This document shows positions 1 to 9,046 of a stretch of DNA of 64,000 nucleotides, piece by piece. The stretch is from contig JADKBW010000001.1 in NCBI GenBank assembly GCA_016714905.1, positions 288,443 through 352,442 on the forward strand, given 5' to 3'. The DNA comes from Flavobacterium sp. (lineage in GTDB: Bacteria > Bacteroidota > Bacteroidia > Flavobacteriales > Flavobacteriaceae). Positions within the stretch are counted from its first letter, which is position 1. Every line of letters begins with the position of its first letter. The notes below the pieces were generated by a model. That model made no database searches. It saw only the letters and a program-made list of their open reading frames with translations, and was not told the origin of the DNA. The translations under genes and the position numbers were made by a program.

Positions 1-32
1 TCGGTATATTTTGGCATAATTGGTTGGCTTAT

Positions 33-362
33 TTATAATGAAAATGATTCTCCGCAACCGCAAGTTCGGCTAGCATTTGGATTATTAAAAACAAATCCTT
101 TTCCGTTTAATCCGCCTGAAAACTCCAATATGGTTCCTGCTAGATATAGAAAAGATTTTTTCTCTACTGCAATTCTTACTTGATTAACTTCAAATACTTT
201 ATCAGTTTCTCCGATTTCTTTATCGAATTTCAACTCATACGACAACCCTGAGCAACCGCCACTTTTCACGCCAACGCGAACATAGTCTTTGGAAGCGTCA
301 AAACCGTCATCTTTCATCATGTCTATGATTTTCTTGCTTGCTGTATCTGATACTTGTATCAT
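33..362 (-). CDS. HesB/IscA-family iron-sulfur cluster carrier
   Basis: A-type carrier of 109 residues, the usual family length. It would accept Fe-S clusters from the SUF scaffold and pass them to apoproteins in the cytoplasm. The three family cysteines are all present: C37 in SGGCSG and C101 and C103 in the C-terminal CGCGESF. In flavobacteria this gene commonly heads the suf operon, so sufB would be expected just left of the window; that cannot be seen here. A TAnnTTTG-like box on the same strand lies about 105 bases upstream. Whether to call it sufA, iscA or erpA cannot be decided from sequence alone. Confidence 0.93.
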   Translation of the reverse strand: MIQVSDTASKKIIDMMKDDGFDASKDYVRVGVKSGGCSGLSYELKFDKEIGETDKVFEVNQVRIAVEKKSFLYLAGTILEFSGGLNGKGFVFNNPNASRTCGCGESFSL

Positions 363-467
363 ATCTAATTTGCTTTGATATTATTATTTGGACGTTGTTC
401 AATTCGAGGAAACAGTCATAAAAAAACGATCTTGATTTCCTTATATTGATTTTGTCTAAATTAACCG

Positions 468-475
468 CAAAGATA
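468..475 (-). promoter_or_regulatory. Possible -7 box upstream of the Fe-S carrier gene
   Basis: The minus strand reads TATCTTTG, a full match to the Bacteroidota -7 element TAnnTTTG. I see no TTG at the expected upstream spacing, so this is only a half-promoter call. The rest of the 363-616 gap is AT-rich with nothing else recognisable; it must also hold the promoter of the divergent hydrolase gene. Confidence 0.35.
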
Positions 476-616
476 TACTAAAATATACTTTACGAAATAA
501 AGACCCACATTTTTAAATATAATATTAACATAGAAAAAACTGATTTTAACGTTAATTGCAAGTGATTTTTAGTATTTTTCGGATTATAAACGAACCCTTT
601 TTAGAACAAATTGCAT

Positions 617-1480
617 ATGAAACTTTATCCTATAGAAGCTGGTAATTTTAAATTAGATGGCGGCGCTATGTTTGGCGTGGTTCCGAAAACTATTTGGAAC
701 AAAACCAATCCTGCAGACGCCAACAACCTAATTGATATCGCGGCAAGATGTCTTCTAATTGAGGATGGCAGCCGACTCATTCTTATTGACACGGGAATGG
801 GAGACAAACAATCCGAGAAGTTTTTTGGATATTATTCCTTGTGGGGAACACACAGCATTGATAAATCCTTGGCTCGTTTTGGATTTCACCGCGACGATAT
901 CACCGATGTTTTTATGACACATTTGCATTTTGACCATTGCGGAGGAAGTGTTCAATGGAATTCAGATAGAACGGGCTATGAAGTTGCCTTTAAGAACGCA
1001 AAATACTGGACTAATCAAGATCATTGGGAATGGGCAACCAAGCCAAACGCTAGAGAAAAAGCATCTTTCCTTTCCGAAAACATTCTTCCCATGCAAGAAA
1101 GCGGACAGTTATCATTTATAACAAGAACCGAATCGGCCTTTCTTGACCAGTCCGAATTAGACTTTGGAATTCATTTCGTTGATGGCCACACAGACAAAAT
1201 GATGATTCCTCAAATTAAATATCAAGATAAAATCATCTGTTTTATGGCAGATTTAATTCCAACCGCAGGTCACATTCCTTTGCCATATGTTATGGGTTAT
1301 GATACGCGACCACTATTGACTTTGCCCGAAAAAGAAACGTTTTTGAACACCGCCGCAGATCATAATTACTATTTGTTTTTAGAGCACGATGCTCACAATG
1401 AAATTATTACTGTTGAAAGAACTGAAAAAGGAATTCGACTAAAAGACGTTTTTACTTCAAAGGAAGTTTTCACTCTTTAG
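617..1480 (+). CDS. MBL-fold metallo-hydrolase
   Basis: A 287-residue cytoplasmic protein of the metallo-beta-lactamase fold. The zinc-binding signature THLHFDHCGG (H102, H104, D106, H107) is intact, followed by further conserved positions: H192 of VDGHTDKM, D212-like in MADLIPTAGH, and a late EHDAH. The overall pattern resembles the lactonase/AHL-hydrolase-like branch, but substrate is unknown. The open frame begins at a TTG six bases upstream; the ATG at 617 (MKLYPIEAG) is the more likely start. The MarR regulator follows 69 bases later on the same strand and may be co-transcribed. Confidence 0.88.
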   Translation: MKLYPIEAGNFKLDGGAMFGVVPKTIWNKTNPADANNLIDIAARCLLIEDGSRLILIDTGMGDKQSEKFFGYYSLWGTHSIDKSLARFGFHRDDITDVFMTHLHFDHCGGSVQWNSDRTGYEVAFKNAKYWTNQDHWEWATKPNAREKASFLSENILPMQESGQLSFITRTESAFLDQSELDFGIHFVDGHTDKMMIPQIKYQDKIICFMADLIPTAGHIPLPYVMGYDTRPLLTLPEKETFLNTAADHNYYLFLEHDAHNEIITVERTEKGIRLKDVFTSKEVFTL

Positions 1481-1549
1481 TGTCATTTTAAACATTTTTT
1501 TGTTTATTTGACCCGTCAAATTTTGATATTGAATTTTTATACAATTCGT

Positions 1550-2047
1550 ATGGGAAGTATTGAAACTATTAATTTTTATTTGCTTGACAAAGCAATTCGT
1601 ACTTATCGGAACTACTCACAAAAGAAATTAAAAGAAAAAGGGTTTAATATCACGGTCGACCAGTGGCTGATAATTAAAGTGCTTTTTGAAAATCCTGGAA
1701 TTCCTCAAATTGATTTGGCTAAAAAAGTGTTTAAAGACAACGCTTCAGTAACCAGAATAATTGATTTGCTAGTCAAAGCAAAGTATTTAGATCGCAAAAC
1801 AAACCCGAAAGATCGCAGAACATCTATCCTAAAAGTTACTGCTTCTGGAGAACAAATTATATACAAAGTTCAAGATTTAGTGCTACAAAATCGAAGAAAT
1901 GCCCAAGCGGGAATATCTATAGAAGACCTCGAAAAATTTAAATCGCACCTTACAGAAAATAATTATAAATTGTCAATCTTAAAAAACACTTTAGACTATG
2001 TTGAAAATCATCTATTTTGTTACGCTGCTGTTTATTGCTTCGATTAA
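1550..2047 (+). CDS. MarR-family transcriptional regulator (3' end possibly frameshifted)
   Basis: Winged-helix DNA-binding regulator. The MarR core is clear: VDQWLIIKVLFENPGIPQIDLAKKVFKDNASVTRIIDLLVKAKYL region followed by the wing DRRTSILKVTASG. The frame opens upstream at a TTG, but the ATG at 1550 (MGSIETINFYLLDKAI) fits the family better. The last 35 residues in this frame do not look like a MarR C-terminus. Shifting one base near 1944-1946 gives TLQKIIINCQS and a stop at 1980-1982, which looks like a normal flavobacterial MarR ending. I infer a one-base insertion there. Ligand unknown; the neighbouring hydrolase gene may be its target. Confidence 0.8.
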   Translation: MGSIETINFYLLDKAIRTYRNYSQKKLKEKGFNITVDQWLIIKVLFENPGIPQIDLAKKVFKDNASVTRIIDLLVKAKYLDRKTNPKDRRTSILKVTASGEQIIYKVQDLVLQNRRNAQAGISIEDLEKFKSHLTENNYKLSILKNTLDYVENHLFCYAAVYCFD

Positions 2048-2084
2048 GCTTATTTTTTCTTTAATTGAATCTTTGTGGCGGTAA
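1998..2084 (+). CDS. Possible 28-residue hydrophobic peptide
   Basis: An ATG-initiated small frame (MLKIIYFVTLLFIASIK...) encodes a single hydrophobic segment ending LIESLWR. It overlaps the MarR gene in its annotated frame, but would start 15 bases after the MarR stop if the shifted MarR ending is correct. No family recognised. It could be a real small membrane peptide, a remnant of a longer membrane protein, or chance. Confidence 0.2.
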   Translation: MLKIIYFVTLLFIASIKLIFSLIESLWR

Positions 2085-2194
2085 ATTAAGTTTGGTTTTT
2101 TCTTCTGAACGATCTCGGTTTCTAGATGATGCTATTCAATGGAAGCCGTCCTAAATTATTGTTAACTAAACCTGATTATCTTACTAATCCTAAT

Positions 2195-2202
2195 TATTTT
2201 TG
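2195..2202 (+). promoter_or_regulatory. Possible -7 box of the subtilase gene
   Basis: TATTTTTG matches TAnnTTTG and sits 22 bases before the start codon. No TTG is found at standard spacing upstream. Confidence 0.35.
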
Positions 2203-2224
2203 ACCATTCTTAATTTTAAAAAAC

Positions 2225-3823
2225 ATGAATATAATTAAATCCACTAGTTTTTCAGTTGTTATTGCGATGGCAATGTCATTTTCCTTACAAGCACAAAGCA
2301 CTTCTGCTTTCGTCACTAAAAAAGGAAAATTAACTGATGAACAACTTAAAAGATGGAGTCATCTTGACCTTGCAAAAGATAGTATTCCCGGAATGAGTGT
2401 TGATCGCGTCTACACGGAATTGATCAAAAACAAAAAAAGCAAAAAAATAATAGTTGCGGTTTTGGATTCAGGAGTTGATACTGACCACGAAGACCTAAAA
2501 TCTGTACTTTGGACAAATCCGAAAGAAATTGCCGGCAATGGCAAAGACGATGACAAAAATGGTTATGTAGATGATATTCATGGGTGGAATTTTTTAGGCG
2601 ATTCTGGTCTAGAAAACCTAGAAATGACCCGTATTTTGAAAAAGGCAGATGATGGTTCTGAGGTTTATAAATCTGCTAAAGCTGAATATGAAAAAATGCT
2701 ACAAGACAATATGCAAGGCAAGCAACAAGTTGACTTTATTTTCAAAGCCAAGCAAACCATTGCAGATTATTTGAAAAAAGAGAACTACACGTTGGAAGAA
2801 GTTCAAGCAATTGAATCTGCCGACGCCACCGTGACTAGAAGTAAGCAAGTGATGATGAGTGTTATCGGTCAGGCCGGTCCGAACTTTAACGATGACTTGA
2901 ATGATTACAAAGACCAAGTATATGATATGCTAAACTACAACCTCAACAAGGAATTTGATGGGAGAAAAGTTTTGGGTGACAATGCCGATGACCTTAGTAC
3001 TAAGTACTATGGCAATAATGTCGTTTATGGTCCAGAGAAAAAAGGAGCACTGCATGGCACTCACGTCGCAGGTATAATTGCTCAAACTAGAAACAATAAT
3101 ATTGGTGGCGACGGAATTGCAAATGATGTCGAAATTATGGCCATTAGAGCGGTGCCAAACGGAGATGAATATGATAAAGATATTGCTTTAGGTATTCGTT
3201 ACGCAGTGGACAACGGTGCAAAAGTAATTAACGGAAGTTTTGGGAAACGTTATTCTCCACACAAACAATGGGTTTATGATGCGATCAAATACGCGGAAAG
3301 TAAAGACGTATTAATCGTTCATGCTGCCGGAAATGACGGAAAAGACATCGACATTGAAAGTAATTTTCCAAATGATTCTGACGATAAGAAAACAGAATTT
3401 GCATCGAATGTTCTAACGGTTGGCGCTTTAAATTATGAATATGGAACCAATATGCTTGCCCCTTTTTCTAACTACGGAAAATTTAATGTAGATGTGTTTG
3501 CGCCTGGAATGAAAATTTATGCAACCACGCCAAACAACACCTACAAATACGAACAAGGAACCTCTATGGCTTCTCCAAATGCTGCGGGAGTTGCAGCATT
3601 AATTCGCTCTTATTTTCCAAATCTAAAAGCCAAACAAGTTAAGTACATTCTCATGAATTCCGGAACCGCAGTCGATTCTAATGTTGAAGTAGGCGGAGAT
3701 CCGAAAGATTTGCGTCCTCTAAGTCAAATTTCGACTTCTGGGAAAATGGTCAATGCATACAACGCTTTTAAAATGGCAGAAGAAATGTCTGTAAAAGCAA
3801 CGACGAAAAAAGTAAAAGGTTAA
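2225..3823 (+). CDS. Secreted S8 subtilisin-like serine protease
   Basis: 532 residues with a Sec signal peptide (residues 1 to about 24, ending LQAQS). The catalytic triad is complete: D81 in AVLDSGVDTDHED, H277 in HGTHVAGI and S447 in GTSMASPNAAG; the oxyanion region AAGNDG is also seen. About 195 residues separate Asp and His, much more than in subtilisin, with a lysine/glutamate-rich helical stretch; this large insert is typical of a Bacteroidota S8 subgroup. No T9SS C-terminal domain is visible, so it probably stays in the periplasm or leaves by another route. A TATTTTTG box lies at 2195-2202. The M1 peptidase gene follows after a hairpin. Confidence 0.93.
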   Translation: MNIIKSTSFSVVIAMAMSFSLQAQSTSAFVTKKGKLTDEQLKRWSHLDLAKDSIPGMSVDRVYTELIKNKKSKKIIVAVLDSGVDTDHEDLKSVLWTNPKEIAGNGKDDDKNGYVDDIHGWNFLGDSGLENLEMTRILKKADDGSEVYKSAKAEYEKMLQDNMQGKQQVDFIFKAKQTIADYLKKENYTLEEVQAIESADATVTRSKQVMMSVIGQAGPNFNDDLNDYKDQVYDMLNYNLNKEFDGRKVLGDNADDLSTKYYGNNVVYGPEKKGALHGTHVAGIIAQTRNNNIGGDGIANDVEIMAIRAVPNGDEYDKDIALGIRYAVDNGAKVINGSFGKRYSPHKQWVYDAIKYAESKDVLIVHAAGNDGKDIDIESNFPNDSDDKKTEFASNVLTVGALNYEYGTNMLAPFSNYGKFNVDVFAPGMKIYATTPNNTYKYEQGTSMASPNAAGVAALIRSYFPNLKAKQVKYILMNSGTAVDSNVEVGGDPKDLRPLSQISTSGKMVNAYNAFKMAEEMSVKATTKKVKG

Positions 3824-3843
3824 TTTTTGTTACCCTTCTTGTT

Positions 3844-3883
3844 AAAATGAGCTTGTGAGATAATTGATCTACAAGCTTATTTT
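3844..3883 (+). terminator. Hairpin after the subtilase gene
   Basis: Two arms of about 17 bases (AAAATgAGCTTGT... and ...ACAAGCTtATTTT) pair with one mismatch and one bulge around a short loop, followed by a T-rich stretch. This fits an intrinsic terminator separating the subtilase from the M1 peptidase gene. Confidence 0.6.
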
Positions 3884-3912
3884 AATTTTATAAAACATCA
3901 AATTTCTAAAAT

Positions 3913-5808
3913 ATGAATAAGGTCTTTCCACTTTCTATTCTATTCTTTGTTGCATCAATCGGATGGTCTCAAAACTCCAATTATTGGCAGCAAAAAGTCG
4001 ATTACAAAATGAATGTTGTTGTAGATGCCAAGAACTACCAATACAAAGGCAATCAATCGTTGGTGTACACCAATAATTCTCCGGACACTCTAAAGCGCGT
4101 ATTTTATCATTTGTATAATAATGCATTTCAACCCGGAAGCGAAATGGATGCGCGTCTTCAAAGTATTGCGGATCCGGACAGAAGAATGATAACCAAAACT
4201 AAAGTCGACGGAAAGGAAATCAAAGAAAGTCGTATTGCTAAATTGAAACCAAATGAAATCGGATATTTAAGAATTTCCAATTTCAAACAAGACGGAGTTA
4301 GTGCCGAGGCAAAAGAAGTGGGAACCATCTTAGAAGTTACCTTGGCAAAACCATTACTTCCTAACGCTCAAACCACGTTCTCGCTAGATTTTGACGGACA
4401 AGTTCCGGTTCAAATTCGTCGTTCGGGTAGAAATAATGTCGAAGGCGTCGAATTTTCTATGTCGCAATGGTATCCTAAAATCGCTGAATTTGATTTCGAA
4501 GGCTGGCATGCGGATCCCTATATTGCTCGTGAATTTCACGGCGTATGGGGCAACTTTGATGTAAACATTACGATTGATAAAGATTATGTTTTGGGCGGAA
4601 GTGGCTACCTTCAAAACAAAAATGAAATAGGAAAAGGCTACCAAGATTCGGGTGTTGTAGTCACTTATCCAAAGAAAACAAAAACATTGACTTGGCATTT
4701 TATTGCGCCAAACGTACACGATTTTACATGGGCAGCAGATAAGGATTATTTGCACGATATCTATCAAATACCAAATGGAACTACCCTTCATTTTCTGTAC
4801 AAAAACAATCCGAAAATTATTGATAATTGGAAAAAATCTCAGCCGGAAACTGCACGGTTAATGCAATTTTACAACGAAACTGTCGGTAAGTATCCGTATG
4901 ATCAATACTCGATTATTCAAGGTGGCGACGGCGGAATGGAATACGCCATGTGTACGTTAATCTTGGGTGAGGGCGAGTATGACGGTTTGATTGGCGTTAT
5001 TGCTCATGAAATGGCACATTCGTGGTTTCAACATGTTTTGGCATCAAACGAAAGTAAACACAGCTGGATGGACGAAGGCTTTACTTCTTTTCTTGAAGAT
5101 TTGGGCATGAATGAAATTGCAACTAAAAAGACCTCCAATCCGCATGAAGGTTCTTATAAAGGATATTATTTCATGGCAAATTCAGGTAAAGAATTGCCGC
5201 AATCAACGCATGCCGATCGCTATGATTTTAATCAAATATATGGGATTACCTCCTACAGTAAGGGTGGTGTGTTTTTGGCGCAATTAGGCTATCTCATCGG
5301 AAAAGAAAATTTGATGAAAACCGTGAAAAGATTTTATGCTGATTTCAAATTCAAACATCCAACACCAAATGACATCAAACGAACTGCAGAGCGTGTTTCG
5401 GGTGCCAATCTAGACTGGTATTTAACCGATTGGACGCAAACAACGAATACGATTGACTACGGAATCAAAAATGTAGAAGACAAAGAAAATGCGACAACCG
5501 TTACTCTGGAACGAATTGGAAGAATGCCGATGCCGATTGACCTCACCGTGAATTACAAAGACGGAACAAAAGAAACTTTTTACATTCCATTGCGCATGAT
5601 GAGTTTTGTAAAAGAGAATCCAACGCCAGAAACTAAAAGAACCGTCTTGGCAGATTGGGCTTGGGCTTATCCGACATTTACTTTTCAAATTTCGAAACAG
5701 TTAAGCAGCATCGAAAAAATAACGATTGACGAAAGCGGATTAATGGCTGATGTCAAAAGAAGCAATAATGTTTATCCTGAAGAAGTGAAATCAGAAGTGA
5801 AAAAATAA
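3913..5808 (+). CDS. M1-family metallopeptidase, secreted
   Basis: 631-residue gluzincin aminopeptidase-type protein with an N-terminal signal peptide (residues 1-19, ending IGWSQ). The zinc site is intact: HEMAH at 365-369 with the third ligand E388 in WMDEGF, giving the HExxH-x18-E pattern. The exopeptidase-type motif just upstream is GGMEYAM, the counterpart of GAMEN. The tyrosine region ITSYSKGG, expected to stabilise the transition state, is also present. It likely trims peptides outside the cytoplasmic membrane, possibly working with the neighbouring secreted subtilase. No T9SS domain is seen. Confidence 0.93.
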   Translation: MNKVFPLSILFFVASIGWSQNSNYWQQKVDYKMNVVVDAKNYQYKGNQSLVYTNNSPDTLKRVFYHLYNNAFQPGSEMDARLQSIADPDRRMITKTKVDGKEIKESRIAKLKPNEIGYLRISNFKQDGVSAEAKEVGTILEVTLAKPLLPNAQTTFSLDFDGQVPVQIRRSGRNNVEGVEFSMSQWYPKIAEFDFEGWHADPYIAREFHGVWGNFDVNITIDKDYVLGGSGYLQNKNEIGKGYQDSGVVVTYPKKTKTLTWHFIAPNVHDFTWAADKDYLHDIYQIPNGTTLHFLYKNNPKIIDNWKKSQPETARLMQFYNETVGKYPYDQYSIIQGGDGGMEYAMCTLILGEGEYDGLIGVIAHEMAHSWFQHVLASNESKHSWMDEGFTSFLEDLGMNEIATKKTSNPHEGSYKGYYFMANSGKELPQSTHADRYDFNQIYGITSYSKGGVFLAQLGYLIGKENLMKTVKRFYADFKFKHPTPNDIKRTAERVSGANLDWYLTDWTQTTNTIDYGIKNVEDKENATTVTLERIGRMPMPIDLTVNYKDGTKETFYIPLRMMSFVKENPTPETKRTVLADWAWAYPTFTFQISKQLSSIEKITIDESGLMADVKRSNNVYPEEVKSEVKK

Positions 5809-5822
5809 GAAAACAATACATG

Positions 5823-5860
5823 AAAAAAGCCTCCCTAAATATTATCGGAAGGCTTTTTTA
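5823..5860 (+). terminator. Intrinsic terminator after the M1 peptidase gene
   Basis: AAAAAAGCCTCCC and GGAAGGCTTTTTT form a 12-bp stem with one mismatch and end in a T-run. It begins about 15 bases after the stop codon. The remaining 5861-6097 gap holds the rnpA leader and no other gene that I can see. Confidence 0.8.
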
Positions 5861-6067
5861 TTGTGATCTATGTTTATCCTCTTTGTGCTAGCAGTTGTTT
5901 CTTCAACTTGAGGATTGTGCTTGTCTCTTGATTGTTCGTTGATTGTGAAATGTAAAGTTAATCAGAAACAACGTGGTACTTTTTACATAGTTTGTTAATT
6001 AACTTTCACAATTCATATTTGCGTTTTCAAAACTGTTTGCTGCCCTCGTTTTATAGGAATCGCTTCG

Positions 6068-6075
6068 TACCTTTG
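6068..6075 (+). promoter_or_regulatory. Possible -7 box of rnpA
   Basis: TACCTTTG matches TAnnTTTG and ends 22 bases before the rnpA start. The nearest upstream TTG (6037-6039) is 28 bases away, longer than the usual spacing, so only the -7 element is well supported. Confidence 0.4.
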
Positions 6076-6097
6076 TCCCATTGTTTAGTCAACCAGA

Positions 6098-6484
6098 ATG
6101 AATCAAAAATATCCGAAATCGGAAAGGCTTAAAAGCAAAAACACGATTGACCTTCTTTTTTCGAAAGGAAAGTCGGTGTCAAAATATCCTTTGAGATTAG
6201 TGTATGTTGCCGTAGAAAAAGAAAGCGAATCTGATATTCAAGTTGGCGTATCTGTTTCTAAAAAGTATTTTAAGAAGGCGGTTGATAGAAATTATTACAA
6301 GAGAGTGCTGCGAGAAACCTATCGCTTGAACAAACATATCATTCTCGAATCTGTCACTGATTCTTACGCAGTGATGTTCTTTTACCAAAGCGCAGATCGT
6401 TTAACCTATGCCGAAATTTATGAAAAAACGATTCAATTATTTGAAAAATTTCGGGCACAAATCAAGTCCGAAAAAGAAAACTGA
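6098..6484 (+). CDS. rnpA: Ribonuclease P protein component
   Basis: 128-residue basic protein that helps the catalytic RNA of RNase P remove tRNA 5' leaders. The RNR-type signature is clear: GVSVSKKYFKKAVDRNYYKRVLRE at about residues 50-74, with the N-terminal PKSERLKSKNTIDLLFSKGK region typical of the family. It is followed after 112 bases by an S41 protease gene with its own promoter, an arrangement common in flavobacteria. Unlike many bacteria, rpmH is not adjacent. Confidence 0.95.
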   Translation: MNQKYPKSERLKSKNTIDLLFSKGKSVSKYPLRLVYVAVEKESESDIQVGVSVSKKYFKKAVDRNYYKRVLRETYRLNKHIILESVTDSYAVMFFYQSADRLTYAEIYEKTIQLFEKFRAQIKSEKEN

Positions 6485-6529
6485 AGCATCAACGGTCTGA
6501 CAGTTTCTTTAAGGAATTCCCAATAATTA

Positions 6530-6559
6530 TTGTTTTTAAACGTTAAACTTTTATATTTG
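6530..6559 (+). promoter_or_regulatory. Bacteroidota-type promoter of the S41 protease gene
   Basis: TTG at 6530-6532, 19 bases, then TATATTTG at 6552-6559. Both elements and the spacing match the Flavobacterium consensus TTG-N17-23-TAnnTTTG. The start codon is 38 bases downstream. Confidence 0.65.
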
Positions 6560-6596
6560 GCTCGAATTCGATAATTCGAAATTTTTACACATCTCA

Positions 6597-8249
6597 ATGA
6601 AACTATCTTACAACTTTTCTTTCCTTAAAAAACGATATATTATCCCTGTACTTTTAAGCGGATTTTTCCTTGTTGGCGCCAGTTTTAAAGAAGATTTTTT
6701 TGAAGTTGCTAAACAAATAGAAATTTTCACAACATTATTCAAGTCTGTTAATTCTAATTATGTAGACGAAACGAATCCAGGAGATTTGATGGACAAAGCC
6801 ATAAAGAGTATGTTGGCTGATTTAGATCCATATACCAATTATTTTAATGAACAAGATGTCGTAAAATTCAAGATCAACAATACTGGAGAATATACCGGAA
6901 TTGGCGCGTTGATTACACGAAAAGAAGACAAAGTGATTATCAAAGAACCTTACAAAAATTTTCCTGCAGACAAAGCTGGCTTGAAGGCTGGTGATGAAAT
7001 AATTCAAATTGGTGATGTAGAATTGAAAGACTTTAAAGACGACGCTTCTCAATTACTTAAAGGAGCCAAAAACACCAAAGTCACTTTAAAATATATTAGG
7101 CAAGGAAAAGTACTTACAACAGAAATCGTCTTAGACGAAGTTGATATCAAAGCGGTACCATTCTTTGGCAAAATTGATGATAAAACAGGCTATATTGTTT
7201 TGTCGCAGTTTAATAGTAAAGCGGCACTAGAAACCAAAGAAGCGCTTGAAAAATTGAAAAAAGACGGTGCCGAGAGAATTGTTTTGGATTTGAGAGGAAA
7301 CCCAGGCGGATTGCTGAACGAAGCGGTTAGTATTTGCAATCTTTTCGTTCCAAAAAACGAGGTGATTGTAACGACCAAATCTAAAATAGAAAAGCACAAC
7401 AACACCTATAAAACGACAAGAGATCCTATTGATACAGAAATTCCTTTAGCAATTATTGTCGACGGCAAAAGCGCTTCTGCTTCTGAAATTGTATCGGGCG
7501 CATTGCAAGATTTAGACCGCGCGGTCATCATTGGCTCACGAAGTTTTGGAAAAGGGTTGGTTCAAAGACCAGTCGACTTGACTTACGGAACTCAAATCAA
7601 GATTACCATTTCCCGCTATTACACGCCATCAGGACGATGCATCCAAGCGCTAGATTACTCTCATAAAGATAAAGATGGAAAGGCGATTCGAACGGCCTCA
7701 GACAAATACAACGCATTTAAAACCCAAAAAGGCAGAACGGTTTATGATGGTGGTGGTATTCTTCCTGATGTGGTTATGGATGAAACGAAGCTCAGTCCAA
7801 TTACCGAAGCTCTTGTCAAAAATGATGGCATCTTCAACTTTGTAACGGACTACTATTACAAAAATCCCAATCTAGGAGCGACAATTCCAACGATTACTGA
7901 TACAGACTTTGCAAATTTTAAAGCATTTCTGAAAAAGCAAAATTTCAATTTTGATTCGGAATCGGAATTGGCCCTCAAGAAAACGTTAGAAGCTGCAAAG
8001 AAAGACAAGATTGACAGCGCCATTTCTGCAGAGTACAATCAATTGTTAACTGCTATTCAAAAAAGCGAGGAAGCGCAATTGAATAAAAATCAAAAAGAAA
8101 TAAAGAATCTAATATTGGATGAAATTATTAAGCGGTATCAGTATAAAGAAGGTTTATATCAATATTACATCAAGAATAATTTAGAGGTCAAAAAAGCGGT
8201 CGAAATTCTTGCCAACAACTCTGAATACACTAAAATATTAAGTAAATAA
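6597..8249 (+). CDS. S41 family C-terminal processing protease
   Basis: 550-residue CtpA/Tsp-like serine protease, anchored or exported by an N-terminal hydrophobic segment (about residues 14-28). A PDZ domain covers roughly residues 85-165 (GIGALITRKEDK, PADKAGLKAGDEI). The Ser-Lys dyad is S294 in KSASASEI and K319 in SFGKGLVQ, 25 residues apart as in E. coli Prc. The region after about residue 430 is a helical C-terminal extension. These proteases degrade or trim periplasmic proteins from their C-terminus. Its stop codon overlaps the start of the OmpA-like gene by one base, so the two are translationally coupled. Confidence 0.94.
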   Translation: MKLSYNFSFLKKRYIIPVLLSGFFLVGASFKEDFFEVAKQIEIFTTLFKSVNSNYVDETNPGDLMDKAIKSMLADLDPYTNYFNEQDVVKFKINNTGEYTGIGALITRKEDKVIIKEPYKNFPADKAGLKAGDEIIQIGDVELKDFKDDASQLLKGAKNTKVTLKYIRQGKVLTTEIVLDEVDIKAVPFFGKIDDKTGYIVLSQFNSKAALETKEALEKLKKDGAERIVLDLRGNPGGLLNEAVSICNLFVPKNEVIVTTKSKIEKHNNTYKTTRDPIDTEIPLAIIVDGKSASASEIVSGALQDLDRAVIIGSRSFGKGLVQRPVDLTYGTQIKITISRYYTPSGRCIQALDYSHKDKDGKAIRTASDKYNAFKTQKGRTVYDGGGILPDVVMDETKLSPITEALVKNDGIFNFVTDYYYKNPNLGATIPTITDTDFANFKAFLKKQNFNFDSESELALKKTLEAAKKDKIDSAISAEYNQLLTAIQKSEEAQLNKNQKEIKNLILDEIIKRYQYKEGLYQYYIKNNLEVKKAVEILANNSEYTKILSK

Positions 8250-9046
8250 TGAAGCCATTTCTTGTCTTTTCCCTTTTGTTTTTTTGTGGATTTTTGTATG
8301 CTCAAGAAGAAGTGGTTCAGTCAGTATATTTTGAATTTGACAAGTTCAACTTAGACGAGAAACAAGCCAATACTGTAGTCGACTTTATAAAAAATACTGA
8401 TTCGACCAGAATTGAATCCATTCAAATTTTTGGATACACTGATGATGTCGGAAAAGAAGCCTATAATTTTAAATTATCCACCAATCGCGCCAATGCTATT
8501 CGCGAAAAACTCATTCAAAGTGGCATCAAAAACAAAATTATTGTTACCATTGAAGGTAAAGGTCGCATCCTGATTGATGATGATATCGTAGAAAATCTTC
8601 CTGAAAAAAGGTCTAAAAACCGAAGGGTTGATTTGGTTCTGAATTTAAAGGCATTGCCTAAAATTGAAATACCCGGCTTTTATACCACCATTCAAAAAAA
8701 TCATGTTGTTGGAGATCACGTTTATCTTGAGAATTTACTTTTCGAACGCGGAAGCAGTAAACTTACTTTTGAAGCCAAAACACAGCTCGATAAGATTGCG
8801 AAATTTCTGCTGAAATACCGAAAGCTGCAATTTGAAATACAAGGTCATGTTTGCTGCACGCCACCTTATCAAAAAGAAGCTATTGACCGAGAAACTCGGA
8901 AAAGAAACTTATCTAGCAACAGAGCAGAATCTGTTTTTAAATATTTAGCGTTTAAGAAAATTGCCAAAAATAGAATGACTTTCAAAGGATATGGCAACTC
9001 GGTTCCTTTAGGAAAAGGATCTGAATACGACCGCACGAAAATCTAG
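8249..9046 (+). CDS. OmpA-family protein with two OmpA-like domains
   Basis: 265 residues with a signal peptide (residues 1-18, ending FLYAQ) and two OmpA/MotB-type peptidoglycan-binding domains, about residues 25-130 (VYFEFDKFNLDEKQ...RSKNRRVDLVL) and 150-265 (LLFERGSSKLTFEAK...). The first ends with the normal NRRVDL motif. The second stops right after EYDRTK, where an NRRVE-like motif would be expected, so the C-terminus is about ten residues short. The stop overlaps the convergent acetyltransferase gene by four bases. The truncation may be real or due to a one-base error in the AAAA run at 9038-9041. It probably tethers the envelope to peptidoglycan. Confidence 0.87.
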   Translation: MKPFLVFSLLFFCGFLYAQEEVVQSVYFEFDKFNLDEKQANTVVDFIKNTDSTRIESIQIFGYTDDVGKEAYNFKLSTNRANAIREKLIQSGIKNKIIVTIEGKGRILIDDDIVENLPEKRSKNRRVDLVLNLKALPKIEIPGFYTTIQKNHVVGDHVYLENLLFERGSSKLTFEAKTQLDKIAKFLLKYRKLQFEIQGHVCCTPPYQKEAIDRETRKRNLSSNRAESVFKYLAFKKIAKNRMTFKGYGNSVPLGKGSEYDRTKI

